This document shows positions 24,182-33,439 of a stretch of 34,244 bases of DNA, piece after piece. Source of the DNA: Chitinophagaceae bacterium (GTDB lineage: Bacteria > Bacteroidota > Bacteroidia > Chitinophagales > Chitinophagaceae); the NCBI GenBank assembly GCA_025923075.1, contig JAICGN010000038.1, forward strand, positions 1-34,244, given 5' to 3'. The notes beneath the pieces were generated by a model. That model saw nothing but the letters and a program-made list of their open reading frames with translations, made no database searches and was not told the DNA's origin. The translations under genes were made by a program, and so were the position numbers. Within the stretch, counting starts at the first letter, position 1. Each line of letters opens with the position of its first letter.

Positions 24182-26353
24182 TTAAACGGATTTATGTTCG
24201 AAAAATCGTTCCAAAGCGTTATCAAGTGCCGGTAGCTTTATCCCTTTATTACTTTTTAATGCACTATAAAGCGGACGCTGAGCCCTCCATTCCATTTCAG
24301 CCAGGTTTTTAAAAAGAAGATTGTGTTTCTTATATCCTGCCCTGTCTGCAATGGCACAAGCAAAATCGGCCCAGCTTATCGTTCCTTCATTGCTTAAATG
24401 CCAAATGCCGTGTTCTTCATCAATAAAAAGATCCATCGCTGTATTGGCAAGATCAGGGACATAAGTTGGAGATACAATCACATCCTTTACTACTGAATAT
24501 GATCTTTCATTTCGGAGGGCATCGAGGATAGTATAAGCAAAGTTATAGCTGTCCCACGGACCAAAAAAGGCACTTGTCCGAATGATCAGTGACTCGGGAT
24601 TCGCTTTTTGTACAGTTTGTTCACCATTTGCCTTACTTATACCATAGATATTTAAGGGCTTTGCCATATCACTTTCATAATACGGAGATTTTTTGTTGCC
24701 GTCGAATATCAAATCAGAAGAGAACGTCATAAAGCGAATACCTCTTATGTTACATGTCTTCGCCAATATTCCCGGCGCAATCGTATTCACTGAAAAACAC
24801 TCATTATAGTAGGTTTCGGCATCATCGACTTTTACATAGCCAGCGGTATTTATTACTCCCCATGGCCTGTACTCATCAATTACAGCTCTTACTTCCCGTT
24901 CATTCGAAATATCCAGGTCATTTCTACTTAGTGCATTGTATGGGATAGCGCGATGCTCACATATTTTCATCAATGCACTTCCCAATGTCCCGTTCTTTCC
25001 GATGATCAATAATTGATTTTCTTTTTTACCCTTCATCATAATTTGATTTTCATCTCCTTTTTTATTCCACCATCCTTTTGCGCTAAGCACCGGGTGAAAA
25101 TACTCCCCGGTTGTTGCGATGGCATTTACCATTTTGCCCAGCGCCGTTTTGCGAATTGTTCTGGCTGTGATGTCAAAGGCTCCTGACTCGTAATAATTGT
25201 TGTCACAGGTGAGTAAACTGTTCCAATCAAAAGCACCGAGTAATGACCAAACAGTTACCGCTTTTATATCAATTCCCTGTTGTCTCAAATTGCAACAGCT
25301 CTCCCACGTTTCTTTAAACCAGCGCATTTGTTCTTCACGGGTACAGCTCAAATGATTTTCTGTGATGGCCAATGGTAATTTGTATCTGGCCCACGCTTCT
25401 TTTAGCAACACATCCAAGCCAGCCAATTCAATTATGCGGACTGCTTCTACATCGGCATAGGTATGTTTGCCGTTACCGCCATGTGTAGTACAATGATAGT
25501 TTTCAATTTTTTCATCCAGATATCTTTCAGATGTTACATAGTAATTAAAACCAATAATGTCGGGAGGGCACGGGTTCTCAAGAAAGAACTCGAGATCGCT
25601 ACTATCAATACCCATAGAAACAAAATAATTCCAGAAAAAATGCTGCTGATCTATTTTACCGCATAACAGATCATAAGTAAGCCATCTTCTTTCATTTTCA
25701 AAATCTGCCTGGTAAGAAAGCAATACCGTACTATGGGTTTTTGAAAGGTCTTCAGTTTGCAGCAGTTTTGCTTTTGGATTTATTTTCCTGATGGCCTGCA
25801 TACTCAGTACAACGGCTTTCACCTGACTGATCAACATCCTTGTAAAACTTGGCTCATCTTTGATATGTGGATACCATAGACCATAGAGGCCACTGAATCT
25901 TGCCGTAGTTAACGGCTCGTTTACCGGAGTATAATATTCAAGCCAGGGAAATTTTTCAGCGACTGCTTCAGCATAAGCAGCCAGCTTAAAAGGAAAATCT
26001 TTATCCAACAAATCGGTAAATCCAGGTCCGCTTCCGTGATGAATTAAACCGGCGATTGGCGTAATCCCATTATCACGAATTGTATTAAGCCGTTGTTCTA
26101 TCCAACTCCAGTCAATGGCTTTACTTTGAACAGGCTGATGAAATTCCCATAATACAGGATACCTCAACTTTTTTATACCAAGGGCGGCAAACTTTTCAAT
26201 ATCTCCCTGCCTGGTATAATGACCTGAATAAAGGATCTGATCACGAAAGCTGTTCTGCACCCTGTTAATCGTACATTCAATGCCGCCCCAAACTTCAGGT
26301 TTGCAAAGCTGGTAGTCTATGTCCGTTGATTTGCGTTCCATTTTCTTGTCCAT
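24182..26353 (-). CDS. Fusion: GH1-like glycosidase + RmlD-like sugar-nucleotide reductase
   Basis: One continuous frame of about 723 residues joins two enzymes. Residues about 15-430 are a GH1-like barrel with acid/base TPVNEP (Glu146) and nucleophile LAITENHLS (Glu332). After a short linker (about 430-445), residues 446-723 form an extended SDR of the RmlD (dTDP-4-dehydrorhamnose reductase) type: nucleotide-binding GKNGTLG, NTAGYVKVDDAE, FSSDLIFDG, catalytic YGISK and IIRTSAFFGPWD. I start at the ATG at 26353; an ATG at 26341 or a TTG at 26362 are alternatives. Its start overlaps the end of glf by about 59 bases, implying coupled translation. No signal peptide. Probably it modifies a deoxy-sugar or glycan inside the cell; the exact reaction is unknown. 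Confidence 0.9.
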   Translation of the reverse strand: MDKKMERKSTDIDYQLCKPEVWGGIECTINRVQNSFRDQILYSGHYTRQGDIEKFAALGIKKLRYPVLWEFHQPVQSKAIDWSWIEQRLNTIRDNGITPIAGLIHHGSGPGFTDLLDKDFPFKLAAYAEAVAEKFPWLEYYTPVNEPLTTARFSGLYGLWYPHIKDEPSFTRMLISQVKAVVLSMQAIRKINPKAKLLQTEDLSKTHSTVLLSYQADFENERRWLTYDLLCGKIDQQHFFWNYFVSMGIDSSDLEFFLENPCPPDIIGFNYYVTSERYLDEKIENYHCTTHGGNGKHTYADVEAVRIIELAGLDVLLKEAWARYKLPLAITENHLSCTREEQMRWFKETWESCCNLRQQGIDIKAVTVWSLLGAFDWNSLLTCDNNYYESGAFDITARTIRKTALGKMVNAIATTGEYFHPVLSAKGWWNKKGDENQIMMKGKKENQLLIIGKNGTLGSALMKICEHRAIPYNALSRNDLDISNEREVRAVIDEYRPWGVINTAGYVKVDDAETYYNECFSVNTIAPGILAKTCNIRGIRFMTFSSDLIFDGNKKSPYYESDMAKPLNIYGISKANGEQTVQKANPESLIIRTSAFFGPWDSYNFAYTILDALRNERSYSVVKDVIVSPTYVPDLANTAMDLFIDEEHGIWHLSNEGTISWADFACAIADRAGYKKHNLLFKNLAEMEWRAQRPLYSALKSNKGIKLPALDNALERFFEHKSV

Positions 26354-27443
26354 TCGAAGCAATTATTTTTTTAAACAGGGTGAGCGATTGCGCCACCACC
26401 TGGTCCATATTGTAGTATTTATAGGTTGCAAGTCTTCCCACAAAATGGACATCATCCATTTCGTCAGCCAATGCCTGGTATTTTTTATAAAGCTCAGCAT
26501 TCTCAGGACGCGGCACCGGGTAATAGGGATCACCTTCCTCTTTTGGATATTCATACACCATTGTGGTCTTGGGATGCTTTTGACCAGTCAGGTATTTGAA
26601 TTCTGTTACCCTTGTATAAGGATGTTCATTCGGATAATTTACAGTGCCTGTAGGCTGAAAACATTCTGTTTCTATCGTTTCGAATTTAAATTCAAGCGAC
26701 CTATACGGAAGTTTGCCATAACAATTATCAAAGAAGTAATCGATCGGGCCTGTATAGATCATTTCTTTATATGGAATAATGCCTTTGATCTCTTTGTAAT
26801 CTGTATTGAGCATTACTTTAATTCTTGGATGACAAAGCATTTTTTCAAACATCTTTGTATAACCATGCAAAGGCATTGCCTGGTAGGTGTCTGTAAAATA
26901 CCTGTCATCCCGGTTAATTCTTGTTGGTATTCGCGCTGCAACAGATGCGTCGAGCTCACTTGGATCTAATCCCCATTGCTTTTTTGTATAGCCCTTGAAG
27001 AATTTCTCGTACAATTCTTTTCCAACCTTACTTATCACCACATCTTCAGATGTAACTATCCGGTCCTTTTTTTCTGCTTTGTCTGCCAAAAATTTTTCCA
27101 CTTCGGCAGAACATAACTGCGTGCCGTATAGTTTATTTATCGTATTAAGATTAATAGGGATCGGCACCAGCATCCCATCTACGCTTGCCAATACCCTGTG
27201 CTCATAAGGACGCCAGGTTGTGAATTTTCCGAGATAATCATAGATCTCTTTACAATTCGTATGAAAAATATGTGGCCCATATAAATGTACAAGTATACCA
27301 TCGCTATTGTAATAATCGTAAGTGTTTCCTCCAATATGATTTCGTTTATCAATTATTAAAACTTTTTTGCCCGCCTGGCTTGCCAATCGCTCTGCGATGA
27401 CTGCGCCGGCGAAGCCCGCCCCTACAACCAAATAGTCAAACAT
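26295..27443 (-). CDS. glf: UDP-galactopyranose mutase
   Basis: Flavoenzyme that converts UDP-galactopyranose to UDP-galactofuranose, the donor for Galf-containing polysaccharides and glycolipids. The FAD-binding N-terminus is FDYLVVGAGFAGAVIAERLA, followed by KVLIIDKRNHIGGNTYDYY and the HLYGPHIFHTN segment characteristic of Glf. KQWGLDPSELDASVAARIP and RLATYKYYNMDQVVAQSL are also family-typical. I start at the ATG at 27443 because it gives this standard N-terminus and overlaps the upstream glycosyltransferase stop by 8 bases; an upstream ATG at 27464 would add seven residues. About 382 aa, normal. The C-terminus extends about 20 residues past the usual end, over the start of the fusion gene. 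Confidence 0.96.
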   Translation of the reverse strand: MFDYLVVGAGFAGAVIAERLASQAGKKVLIIDKRNHIGGNTYDYYNSDGILVHLYGPHIFHTNCKEIYDYLGKFTTWRPYEHRVLASVDGMLVPIPINLNTINKLYGTQLCSAEVEKFLADKAEKKDRIVTSEDVVISKVGKELYEKFFKGYTKKQWGLDPSELDASVAARIPTRINRDDRYFTDTYQAMPLHGYTKMFEKMLCHPRIKVMLNTDYKEIKGIIPYKEMIYTGPIDYFFDNCYGKLPYRSLEFKFETIETECFQPTGTVNYPNEHPYTRVTEFKYLTGQKHPKTTMVYEYPKEEGDPYYPVPRPENAELYKKYQALADEMDDVHFVGRLATYKYYNMDQVVAQSLTLFKKIIASNGQENGTQINGHRLPALQT

Positions 27444-28590
27444 AGGCTTGTGATTTATTTTCATGATTAATAGATTTATTGTTAATAGTTTTATTCATCA
27501 GATCACTCATTCGATCCGCTATATCGTCCCACGACATGGTTTTTAGTAAAGCATCAACTTCTTTTAGCCATTGCTTACTTCGCTCGATCGATAAATACTG
27601 TTCAACTGCCGCGACAAATTCATCCGGAGTATCTGCAATGCTTACTAACTTCTTATCTCCATAAGGATGAATAACATCATGAATTGAAGTAGATACAACA
27701 GGCTTTCCCGCTGCAAGAAATTCAGGTGTCTTGGTCGGGCTGATATATTTTGTCGCTTCGTTTAGTTCAAAAGGCATCATGGCAACATCCCAGCCGGCAA
27801 GGTAATCGGGCAAATCTTTATATTCTCTCATCCCTATAAAATGAATATTTCCAGTTTGAGGCAGGGTGGCGGGATCGATCTTGGCAGTTGGTCCTATTAT
27901 TATAAAATGCCAGTCAGGACTTTTTTCAGCTACCGCTCTTAAGAGCTCGATACTGAACCGTTCGTCAACCACACCATAGAAGCCAATACGCGGGTGTGGA
28001 ATTGCAGCCTGATCCTCCGGATCCTTTACAAATTTTCTTGCCTTGTTAAAATGATCTGCATCGATGCCGCTTGGAATCCCATAAATGTTTGAATGAAAAT
28101 TTTTCTTTGCTTCATAAAGACGCATCCCGCCCGTAAACACAATATCTGCTCTTGCAAATAGTTTCTGTTCCCAATTTTTTATGGCGGGTGGAGCAAACTT
28201 GAACGAGGAAAGTTCATCCATACAATCGTATACTGTCAGCTCAGATTTTAAGTGATCACTAAATTCGAGCGACAGCGGCGTGTAATACCAGGCAATATGA
28301 TCTTTGATATTCATTGATGCCATGAATATTTGAAGCAAATGCCGCAAAGCTTCAGCACGATTCTCCGTATCGTGGGTGATGTGCGGCGTTATAACACAGA
28401 CCCCTGTTTCGGGATCGTCAAATATTTCATTGTATTGAGAAGGGGCATCGAAAACAGCTTCTTCGAAAAAAAATACTCTTGTGTGTTTAGCAAATCTGCT
28501 CATCAAATGTTGGGGACGCTGATAAACAAAATTCCAGCGGAGATGAGAGAAGCATAATAGATCAATCTTTAATTTCGAAGGTGGAACCAT
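27436..28590 (-). CDS. Glycosyltransferase, GT-B fold (GT4-like)
   Basis: A 384-residue GT-B type glycosyltransferase. The N-terminal domain begins KIDLLCFSHLRWNFVYQRPQ, with a following QHLMSRFAKHTRVFFFEE, a pattern of the TuaH-like group ('W-x-x-x-x-Q-R-P-Q-H'). The interdomain segment VYDCMDELSSF and the C-terminal domain GIPSGIDADHF, RIGFYGVVDERF and SPTKTPEFLAAGKPVVST are GT4-like, including the nucleotide-sugar-binding E-x7 region. First gene of a four-gene minus-strand operon; its stop overlaps the glf ATG by 8 bases, so it is the likely user of Galf or of another sugar made by this set. The acceptor is unknown. No transmembrane segment is seen. Confidence 0.88.
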   Translation of the reverse strand: MVPPSKLKIDLLCFSHLRWNFVYQRPQHLMSRFAKHTRVFFFEEAVFDAPSQYNEIFDDPETGVCVITPHITHDTENRAEALRHLLQIFMASMNIKDHIAWYYTPLSLEFSDHLKSELTVYDCMDELSSFKFAPPAIKNWEQKLFARADIVFTGGMRLYEAKKNFHSNIYGIPSGIDADHFNKARKFVKDPEDQAAIPHPRIGFYGVVDERFSIELLRAVAEKSPDWHFIIIGPTAKIDPATLPQTGNIHFIGMREYKDLPDYLAGWDVAMMPFELNEATKYISPTKTPEFLAAGKPVVSTSIHDVIHPYGDKKLVSIADTPDEFVAAVEQYLSIERSKQWLKEVDALLKTMSWDDIADRMSDLMNKTINNKSINHENKSQAYV

Positions 28591-29193
28591 AGTTTTCTTT
28601 ATCTTTTATTATAAAGAATTATGCCACAACATTCTTTATCGAAATACACAAATCAAAACGGAAGAAAAGTTAAACCTTTGTGGAAAAAAAATAGAGCGAA
28701 CATTATTTGTCCAATAAGTAATAAAACGTGTAGAAATTTATTCTCAAATCAATTGTATTTGAGGCACAACATTGAATGATTTGTATTCATTTTTATTTTT
28801 CTCAGTGTTGGAAAAATCATTTGTAACAAAGTTTAATTGCAAGCAATGCCGAACTATTAGCTTGAATGGCTTACCTCACCTTTACTCGGGTAATTTAGAG
28901 AAGATTGAACCTATAGATGAATAATTTGATTCCATCAGGTCTTCTGATGGACTGTCGTCATTAGCATGCAAATCGGTGTGCTCAATGAACGAAATATGCT
29001 GCGCGGACAAACCTCAACCTGCTCGCTGCTGCCTCGCGCAAAATAGATACCAATCCTACAAATGAAAGTGAGGTCTGAGTATCCTGCATTGGGGGTGGCG
29101 GAATAAATGTCTCTGGCCCCGGGACAAAAAACACAAAATCCAACTATCGAAATCACTTTTTTGTACCTTCAGGTCCGCTAAAAATTAAATCCA
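28591..29193. other. Intergenic gap with one small hairpin
   Basis: About 600 bases between the divergent glycosyltransferase and molybdenum hydroxylase operons. It must hold both promoters, though no full TAnnTTTG match was found. A perfect 8-bp hairpin TCCATCAG-N5-CTGATGGA lies at 28931-28951 without a T-run. The part from about 28920 to 29160 is more GC-rich than its surroundings. No convincing gene was found: a 73-codon minus-strand frame there (28935-29156) has no recognisable character. Confidence 0.5.
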
Positions 29194-29652
29194 ATGGCTG
29201 CTTTTACACTTCAGATCAATGGTAAAGAGTACAAAACCGATGTAGCTGCGGATACGCCGCTATTGTGGGTGCTGCGGGATCACCTGGGATTAGTAGGAAC
29301 CAAATATGGTTGTGGCATAGCACAATGTGGTGCATGCACCGTTCATATTGATGGCAATCCTGTCAGGTCCTGCACATTACCGGTTTCAGCAATTAAGTCA
29401 GCAAAAGTTACTACGATTGAAGGCTTATCAAAAAATGGTGATCATCCCGTTCAATTGGCGTGGGATGAAGTGGATGTTCCTCAATGTGGTTACTGCCAGG
29501 CCGGACAAATAATGACTGCCGCTGCATTGTTGAAGCGAAATCCTAAACCGACACAACAGCAAATTGAAGATGCCATGCATGGTAATCTTTGTCGTTGCGG
29601 AGCCTATCATCGCATACGTGAAGCCATTCAATCAGCCAGTAAAAAACTTTAA
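29194..29652 (+). CDS. Molybdenum hydroxylase small subunit, 2x[2Fe-2S]
   Basis: The electron-transfer subunit of a xanthine-oxidase-family enzyme (IorA/CoxS type). Residues 1-75 form a plant-type ferredoxin domain with [14 protein letters not shown] and a later SCTLP cysteine. Residues 80-152 form the helical second domain with CGYCQAGQ and [12 protein letters not shown]. All eight cluster cysteines are present. Length 152 aa is typical. It lies 3 bases upstream of the large subunit and must be its partner. No FAD subunit is encoded, as in isoquinoline 1-oxidoreductase and similar two-subunit enzymes, so electrons probably go to a cytochrome or another acceptor. It has no signal peptide and would be exported with the large subunit. 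Confidence 0.95.
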   Translation: MAAFTLQINGKEYKTDVAADTPLLWVLRDHLGLVGTKYGCGIAQCGACTVHIDGNPVRSCTLPVSAIKSAKVTTIEGLSKNGDHPVQLAWDEVDVPQCGYCQAGQIMTAAALLKRNPKPTQQQIEDAMHGNLCRCGAYHRIREAIQSASKKL

Positions 29653-29655
29653 TCT

Positions 29656-31791
29656 ATGTCAACTTTAAATAAAACAAGCAGAAGAGATTTTATAAAAATA
29701 ACTTCTCTCACCAGCGGCGGTCTTGTACTTGGATTTAGTTGGTTTGGAACTGAGGCGGCGCCGGTTATTTTAAATAAAGCAAGTCTTGCCGGAGATGTAA
29801 ACTTCAATAGTTATTTGTCAATTGCCACCGATGGTACCATTACAGTTTTTTCTCCTAACCCGGAGCTTGGGCAAAATGTAATGACATCTTTTCCCATGAT
29901 TGTTGCAGAGGAGCTTGATGCGGATTGGAGTAAAGTAAAAGCTGTACAAGCTCCATTGGATAAAAAATTTGACAGGCAGTTAACAGGAGGAAGTGGCGCT
30001 ATTCCGCATTCATGGAAAAGATTAAGAACCGCCGGCGCAACGGCGAGATATCTGCTGATAGCTGCTGCAGCAAAAAAATGGAATGTTGATCCGGGTGAAT
30101 GTACGACGGCTAACAGTTTTGTTCTGCATAGTAAAACCGGTAACAAATTAAGCTACGGAGAACTTGCTGAAGAAGCGTCTAAAATCACTGTGCCTGCAGA
30201 TGTTCCATTGAAAAACAGGAAAGACTTCAAGATCATTGGCAGTTCAGTGAAAAATGTTGAGAACAAAAATATTGCTACAGGCAAAGGAATGTTTGGTTTG
30301 GATTTTTACCGGGAAGGGATGGTGTATGCAATGATCCAGCGTCCAACGGCTTTTGGTACCAAAATCAAATCAGTTGATGATGCGGCGGCTAAAGCAATGC
30401 CCGGGATCATTGATGTAATTACTTTTAAGAATAATGTAGCTGTTGTTGGCAAATCAACCTGGGAAGTGATGAAAGCGAGGAAAGTGTTGAAGGTTGAATA
30501 TGAAAAAGACGGAAACATTGAAAGCACTGCCGGTCATAACCAATTATTCATTTCGATGCTGAATAGCGATAAGCCGACGGAGCGAAGAAAAGACGGTGAT
30601 GTGGAAACTGCATTTAAATCCGCCGCGAAAGTGATTACCAGTGAATACCAGTGTCCGTTTCTTCCCCATAGTCCAATGGAGCCTATGAACTTCTTTGCAG
30701 ACGTTCGTGCCGATGAAGTTGAATTGATCGGCGCCACACAGACGCCAGGGAGTGCCCGTACTGCCGTATCAAAATTGTTGAATATACCAGAAGAAAAGAT
30801 ATCGGTAACGATCACAAGACTTGGTGGCGGTTTTGGAAGAAGATTGAAATTTGATTTTGTAACAGAAGCTGCCGAATTATCAAGTATTCTTAAAAAACCG
30901 GTAAAACTTATCTGGTCCAAAGAAGATGATATGACCGGCGGAAGCTATCGCCCGGCAGTTCGTTATCGTTTTGAAGCGGCATTGGATGCATCGGGAAATT
31001 TAATTGGTTATAAACTCCGTGGAGCCGGAATAAACGTTGGCAATTCAACAAGAGAAAATAATTTTCCTTCAGGAGCCGTCGATAATCTTTTAATCGAGAC
31101 AGTTGATCACCAGTCTCCCATTACGACCGGCGCATGGAGAGCCCCGGTGACAAACTTCCTTGCCTTTGCTGAACAAAGTTTTATTGATGAAGTAGCAATG
31201 GCCGCCGGAAAAGACCCTGTACAATTCAGGCTTGATCTTTTGCAAAAAGCAAGAACAACACCTGTCGGTGCTATTAATTACAATATAGACAGGATGGAAA
31301 CTGTTATTAAAACTGCGGCAGAAAAATCAGGATGGGGAACCAAAAAGGGAGTGTCACAGGGATTCAGCGTTTACTTTTCGCATCAAAGCTACGTAGCACA
31401 GGTGGGTGAAGTAGTAATGAAGGATGGGAAACCCGTCTTGAAAAAAGTGTATGCTGTTTCCGATTGTGGCGAAGTGATCAATAAAAGCGGAGCATTGCAA
31501 CAGGTAATGGGCGCCATTGTAGATGGATATGGTCATGCAATGTATGGCAAACTGAGTTTTAAAGATGGCGCGCCTGAACAAACAAACTTTCATAATTACC
31601 GCATGATACGCATGAAAGAAATACCAGAAGTAGAAGCCTATTTTATTGATAATGGAATTGATCCAACAGGATTGGGTGAGCCAGCCTTGCCTCCCACTGG
31701 CGGCGCTGTGGCCAATGCAATTTTTAAAGCAACGGGTATACGATTAAAACAACAGCCTTTTATTGACGAGAAGTTGTTTAATCCTGCCTGA
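29656..31791 (+). CDS. Molybdenum hydroxylase large subunit, Tat-exported
   Basis: Molybdopterin-binding catalytic subunit of the IorB / xanthine dehydrogenase family, 711 aa. The N-terminus TSRRDFIKITSLTSGG is a twin-arginine signal, so the folded cofactor-loaded enzyme is expected to be moved to the periplasm. Cofactor-binding segments include LGGGFGRR (near residue 392), TGAWRAP and the end GLGEPALPPTGGAVANA, where Glu675 corresponds to the catalytic glutamate of the family. The substrate cannot be read from sequence: aldehydes and N-heterocycles are the usual range. It follows its small subunit by 3 bases. Cofactor-maturation genes (MocA, XdhC) are not adjacent. Confidence 0.93.
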   Translation: MSTLNKTSRRDFIKITSLTSGGLVLGFSWFGTEAAPVILNKASLAGDVNFNSYLSIATDGTITVFSPNPELGQNVMTSFPMIVAEELDADWSKVKAVQAPLDKKFDRQLTGGSGAIPHSWKRLRTAGATARYLLIAAAAKKWNVDPGECTTANSFVLHSKTGNKLSYGELAEEASKITVPADVPLKNRKDFKIIGSSVKNVENKNIATGKGMFGLDFYREGMVYAMIQRPTAFGTKIKSVDDAAAKAMPGIIDVITFKNNVAVVGKSTWEVMKARKVLKVEYEKDGNIESTAGHNQLFISMLNSDKPTERRKDGDVETAFKSAAKVITSEYQCPFLPHSPMEPMNFFADVRADEVELIGATQTPGSARTAVSKLLNIPEEKISVTITRLGGGFGRRLKFDFVTEAAELSSILKKPVKLIWSKEDDMTGGSYRPAVRYRFEAALDASGNLIGYKLRGAGINVGNSTRENNFPSGAVDNLLIETVDHQSPITTGAWRAPVTNFLAFAEQSFIDEVAMAAGKDPVQFRLDLLQKARTTPVGAINYNIDRMETVIKTAAEKSGWGTKKGVSQGFSVYFSHQSYVAQVGEVVMKDGKPVLKKVYAVSDCGEVINKSGALQQVMGAIVDGYGHAMYGKLSFKDGAPEQTNFHNYRMIRMKEIPEVEAYFIDNGIDPTGLGEPALPPTGGAVANAIFKATGIRLKQQPFIDEKLFNPA

Positions 31792-31886
31792 TCAAATTAC
31801 TGCTGGTAAAAGAATACGATGATTATCAACTAATCTTTATGCCATCTGTAGCGCATATTTAAGAGTTACAGGCAATTTATTCCAAA

Positions 31887-32708
31887 ATGAGAACGCTTTA
31901 TTTAACCTTAAGCCTTTTGACAATATTTGCTTATAGAGCGTATACTCAGGACACGATATATTTGGAAAATTATGTCGGGGATTTAAAAAAAGTGATTGTT
32001 ACCATTGAAAGCAATTCCTACAACTTTTTGTTTGACACAGGAGGGGGAGAGACTTTTATTTCCCCTGAGATAGCAAAAAGTCTTGGAAAAACTATTTATG
32101 GAAACAGTGCAGGTTTCCGCATGAGTGGGGAAATGATAAAGTATCGTAAAACCGACAGCGTTTCTTTTAATGTTTATCGCACAACAATTTTTCATTCCAC
32201 AATAGGTATATTGGACATTATGAGTTTGCTACCTAAAGGATTTTCTAAACTCGATGGAGTTCTTTCACTGAAATCTTTTCATGATAAAATATTGACTTTG
32301 GATCTTGCCAACAACAGGATAATTCTTGAAACAACTTCTTCCTACGGGAAACTAATAAAAAATAAAATAGCCCTGCAAAGTCGTTTTGCAAATGGACCAG
32401 ATGGAAATGAGATGATTATTTTTTTAGGTATCCACAAACAGAAACATTTATATTGGTTTCTTTTTGACTCAGGCAATATAGGAGAATTGTTACTTTCTCG
32501 TCATACAGCCTATGAATGGGGGCTTGAGAGTGACACAGTAAGTCAATGGAAACAATTAGGCCCTTTAAATATTAATATCGGTGTAAAACAATTCACAAGT
32601 GAAGCCGCATCAAAAGATATTATTTATGATGGCTCATTGAATTTTGCCATTTTAAGTAAATCAACATTCATTATTAACTTTTCTCAAAAACAAGTTTGGA
32701 TAGACTAA
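31887..32708 (+). CDS. Secreted retropepsin-like aspartic protease-type protein
   Basis: A 273-residue protein with a signal peptide (residues 1-20, cleaved near AYTQ). The first lobe has NFLFDTGGGETFIS with Asp50 in a DTG motif, and the strand GVLSLKSF-x6-LTLDLANNRI expected in retropepsin-like or pepsin-like folds. The second lobe has YWFLFDSGNIGELLLS with Asp194 in a DSG motif. The chain therefore looks like a fused pair of aspartic-protease lobes, giving both catalytic aspartates in one molecule. The substrate is unknown and activity is not proven. It lies between the molybdenum hydroxylase and an ankyrin-repeat gene; the 95-base and 21-base gaps suggest a possible transcript with the latter. 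Confidence 0.75.
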   Translation: MRTLYLTLSLLTIFAYRAYTQDTIYLENYVGDLKKVIVTIESNSYNFLFDTGGGETFISPEIAKSLGKTIYGNSAGFRMSGEMIKYRKTDSVSFNVYRTTIFHSTIGILDIMSLLPKGFSKLDGVLSLKSFHDKILTLDLANNRIILETTSSYGKLIKNKIALQSRFANGPDGNEMIIFLGIHKQKHLYWFLFDSGNIGELLLSRHTAYEWGLESDTVSQWKQLGPLNINIGVKQFTSEAASKDIIYDGSLNFAILSKSTFIINFSQKQVWID

Positions 32709-32729
32709 ACAGCTGTAACATCGTTTGCA

Positions 32730-33377
32730 ATGGAAGATCTGGATAAAAAAATGTTAACCGCAGCTTTCGACGGTGATTTAGCGACTGTCGAGAAATTGGT
32801 TACACAAGGAGCAGATATAAATTACACTGACTCTTCGGGCAATTTTGCCATGTTTGCTGCTGTTTGGGAAGGCAACCAAGAAGCACTGGATTTATTTTAT
32901 AAGTTGGGAGCGAAAATATCATTTGACGATTGTAATCTGCTTTGTAATGCTGCCTTTAATGGCAAGGTAGATTCAGTAAAATGGCTATTAGATAAGGGTG
33001 AAAATCCTAGTTTCAGTTTTACAAATACAGGTGAAAATGCCCTGCATTATACTCTTAGTAAAACGAGTGAAATGGATGAGAGGGCTGAAATTGTAAAAAT
33101 GTTAATTGCGGCAGGTACTGATATTAACAAAAAAACATTAGCAGGGAAACCGACGCTCTGCTTTATGCGTGACGCATATCTCAAAGGCGAATCGCCGTTA
33201 CATAGAGCTGCAGCATATGGAAATGTTGCTATTATAAAAATGTTGTTGGATGCCGGCGCCGAACCTTCCATGAAAGACGCAAACGGTGATACTCCTATTT
33301 CATGGGGAAGCTGGCACTTGAGAGACGCCGGTATATTACGTTTGTTAATTTATGAAGGAGTGGCTGGTATTCGTTAA
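32730..33377 (+). CDS. Ankyrin-repeat protein
   Basis: A 215-residue protein built of about five or six ankyrin repeats and no signal peptide. Clear repeat units include LATVEKLVTQGADINYTD, SVKWLLDKGENPSF, EIVKMLIAAGTDINKKT, SPLHRAAAYGNVAII and KMLLDAGAEPSMKDANGDT. Some repeats (around residues 55-75) are degenerate. Ankyrin repeats mediate protein-protein contacts; no catalytic domain is present, so the role cannot be stated. It begins 21 bases after the aspartic-protease-type gene and could be an immunity or chaperone partner, which is speculation. Confidence 0.88.
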   Translation: MEDLDKKMLTAAFDGDLATVEKLVTQGADINYTDSSGNFAMFAAVWEGNQEALDLFYKLGAKISFDDCNLLCNAAFNGKVDSVKWLLDKGENPSFSFTNTGENALHYTLSKTSEMDERAEIVKMLIAAGTDINKKTLAGKPTLCFMRDAYLKGESPLHRAAAYGNVAIIKMLLDAGAEPSMKDANGDTPISWGSWHLRDAGILRLLIYEGVAGIR

Positions 33378-33414
33378 TTTCCCACTACTGGTCAAGTTCA
33401 ATTATTAATCAAAA

Positions 33415-33439
33415 CCCCCGGTCTGCACCGCGGCGGGGG
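33415..33439. other. GC-rich hairpin, no T-run
   Basis: CCCCCG (33415-33420) pairs with CGGGGG (33434-33439) around a 13-base loop. It follows the ankyrin gene by about 37 bases. There is no following T-run, so it is not a standard terminator; it may be a transcript-end or mRNA-stability structure. Confidence 0.4.

Noticed and set aside
28931-28951. 8-bp hairpin TCCATCAG/CTGATGGA
   Set aside because: Neither strand has a T-run after it, so it is not a terminator; it alone does not support a regulatory RNA.
28935-29156. 73-codon minus-strand frame in the gap before the molybdenum hydroxylase
   Set aside because: No domain, no signal and odd composition. Slightly GC-richer DNA is not enough to call a gene or a transposon remnant.
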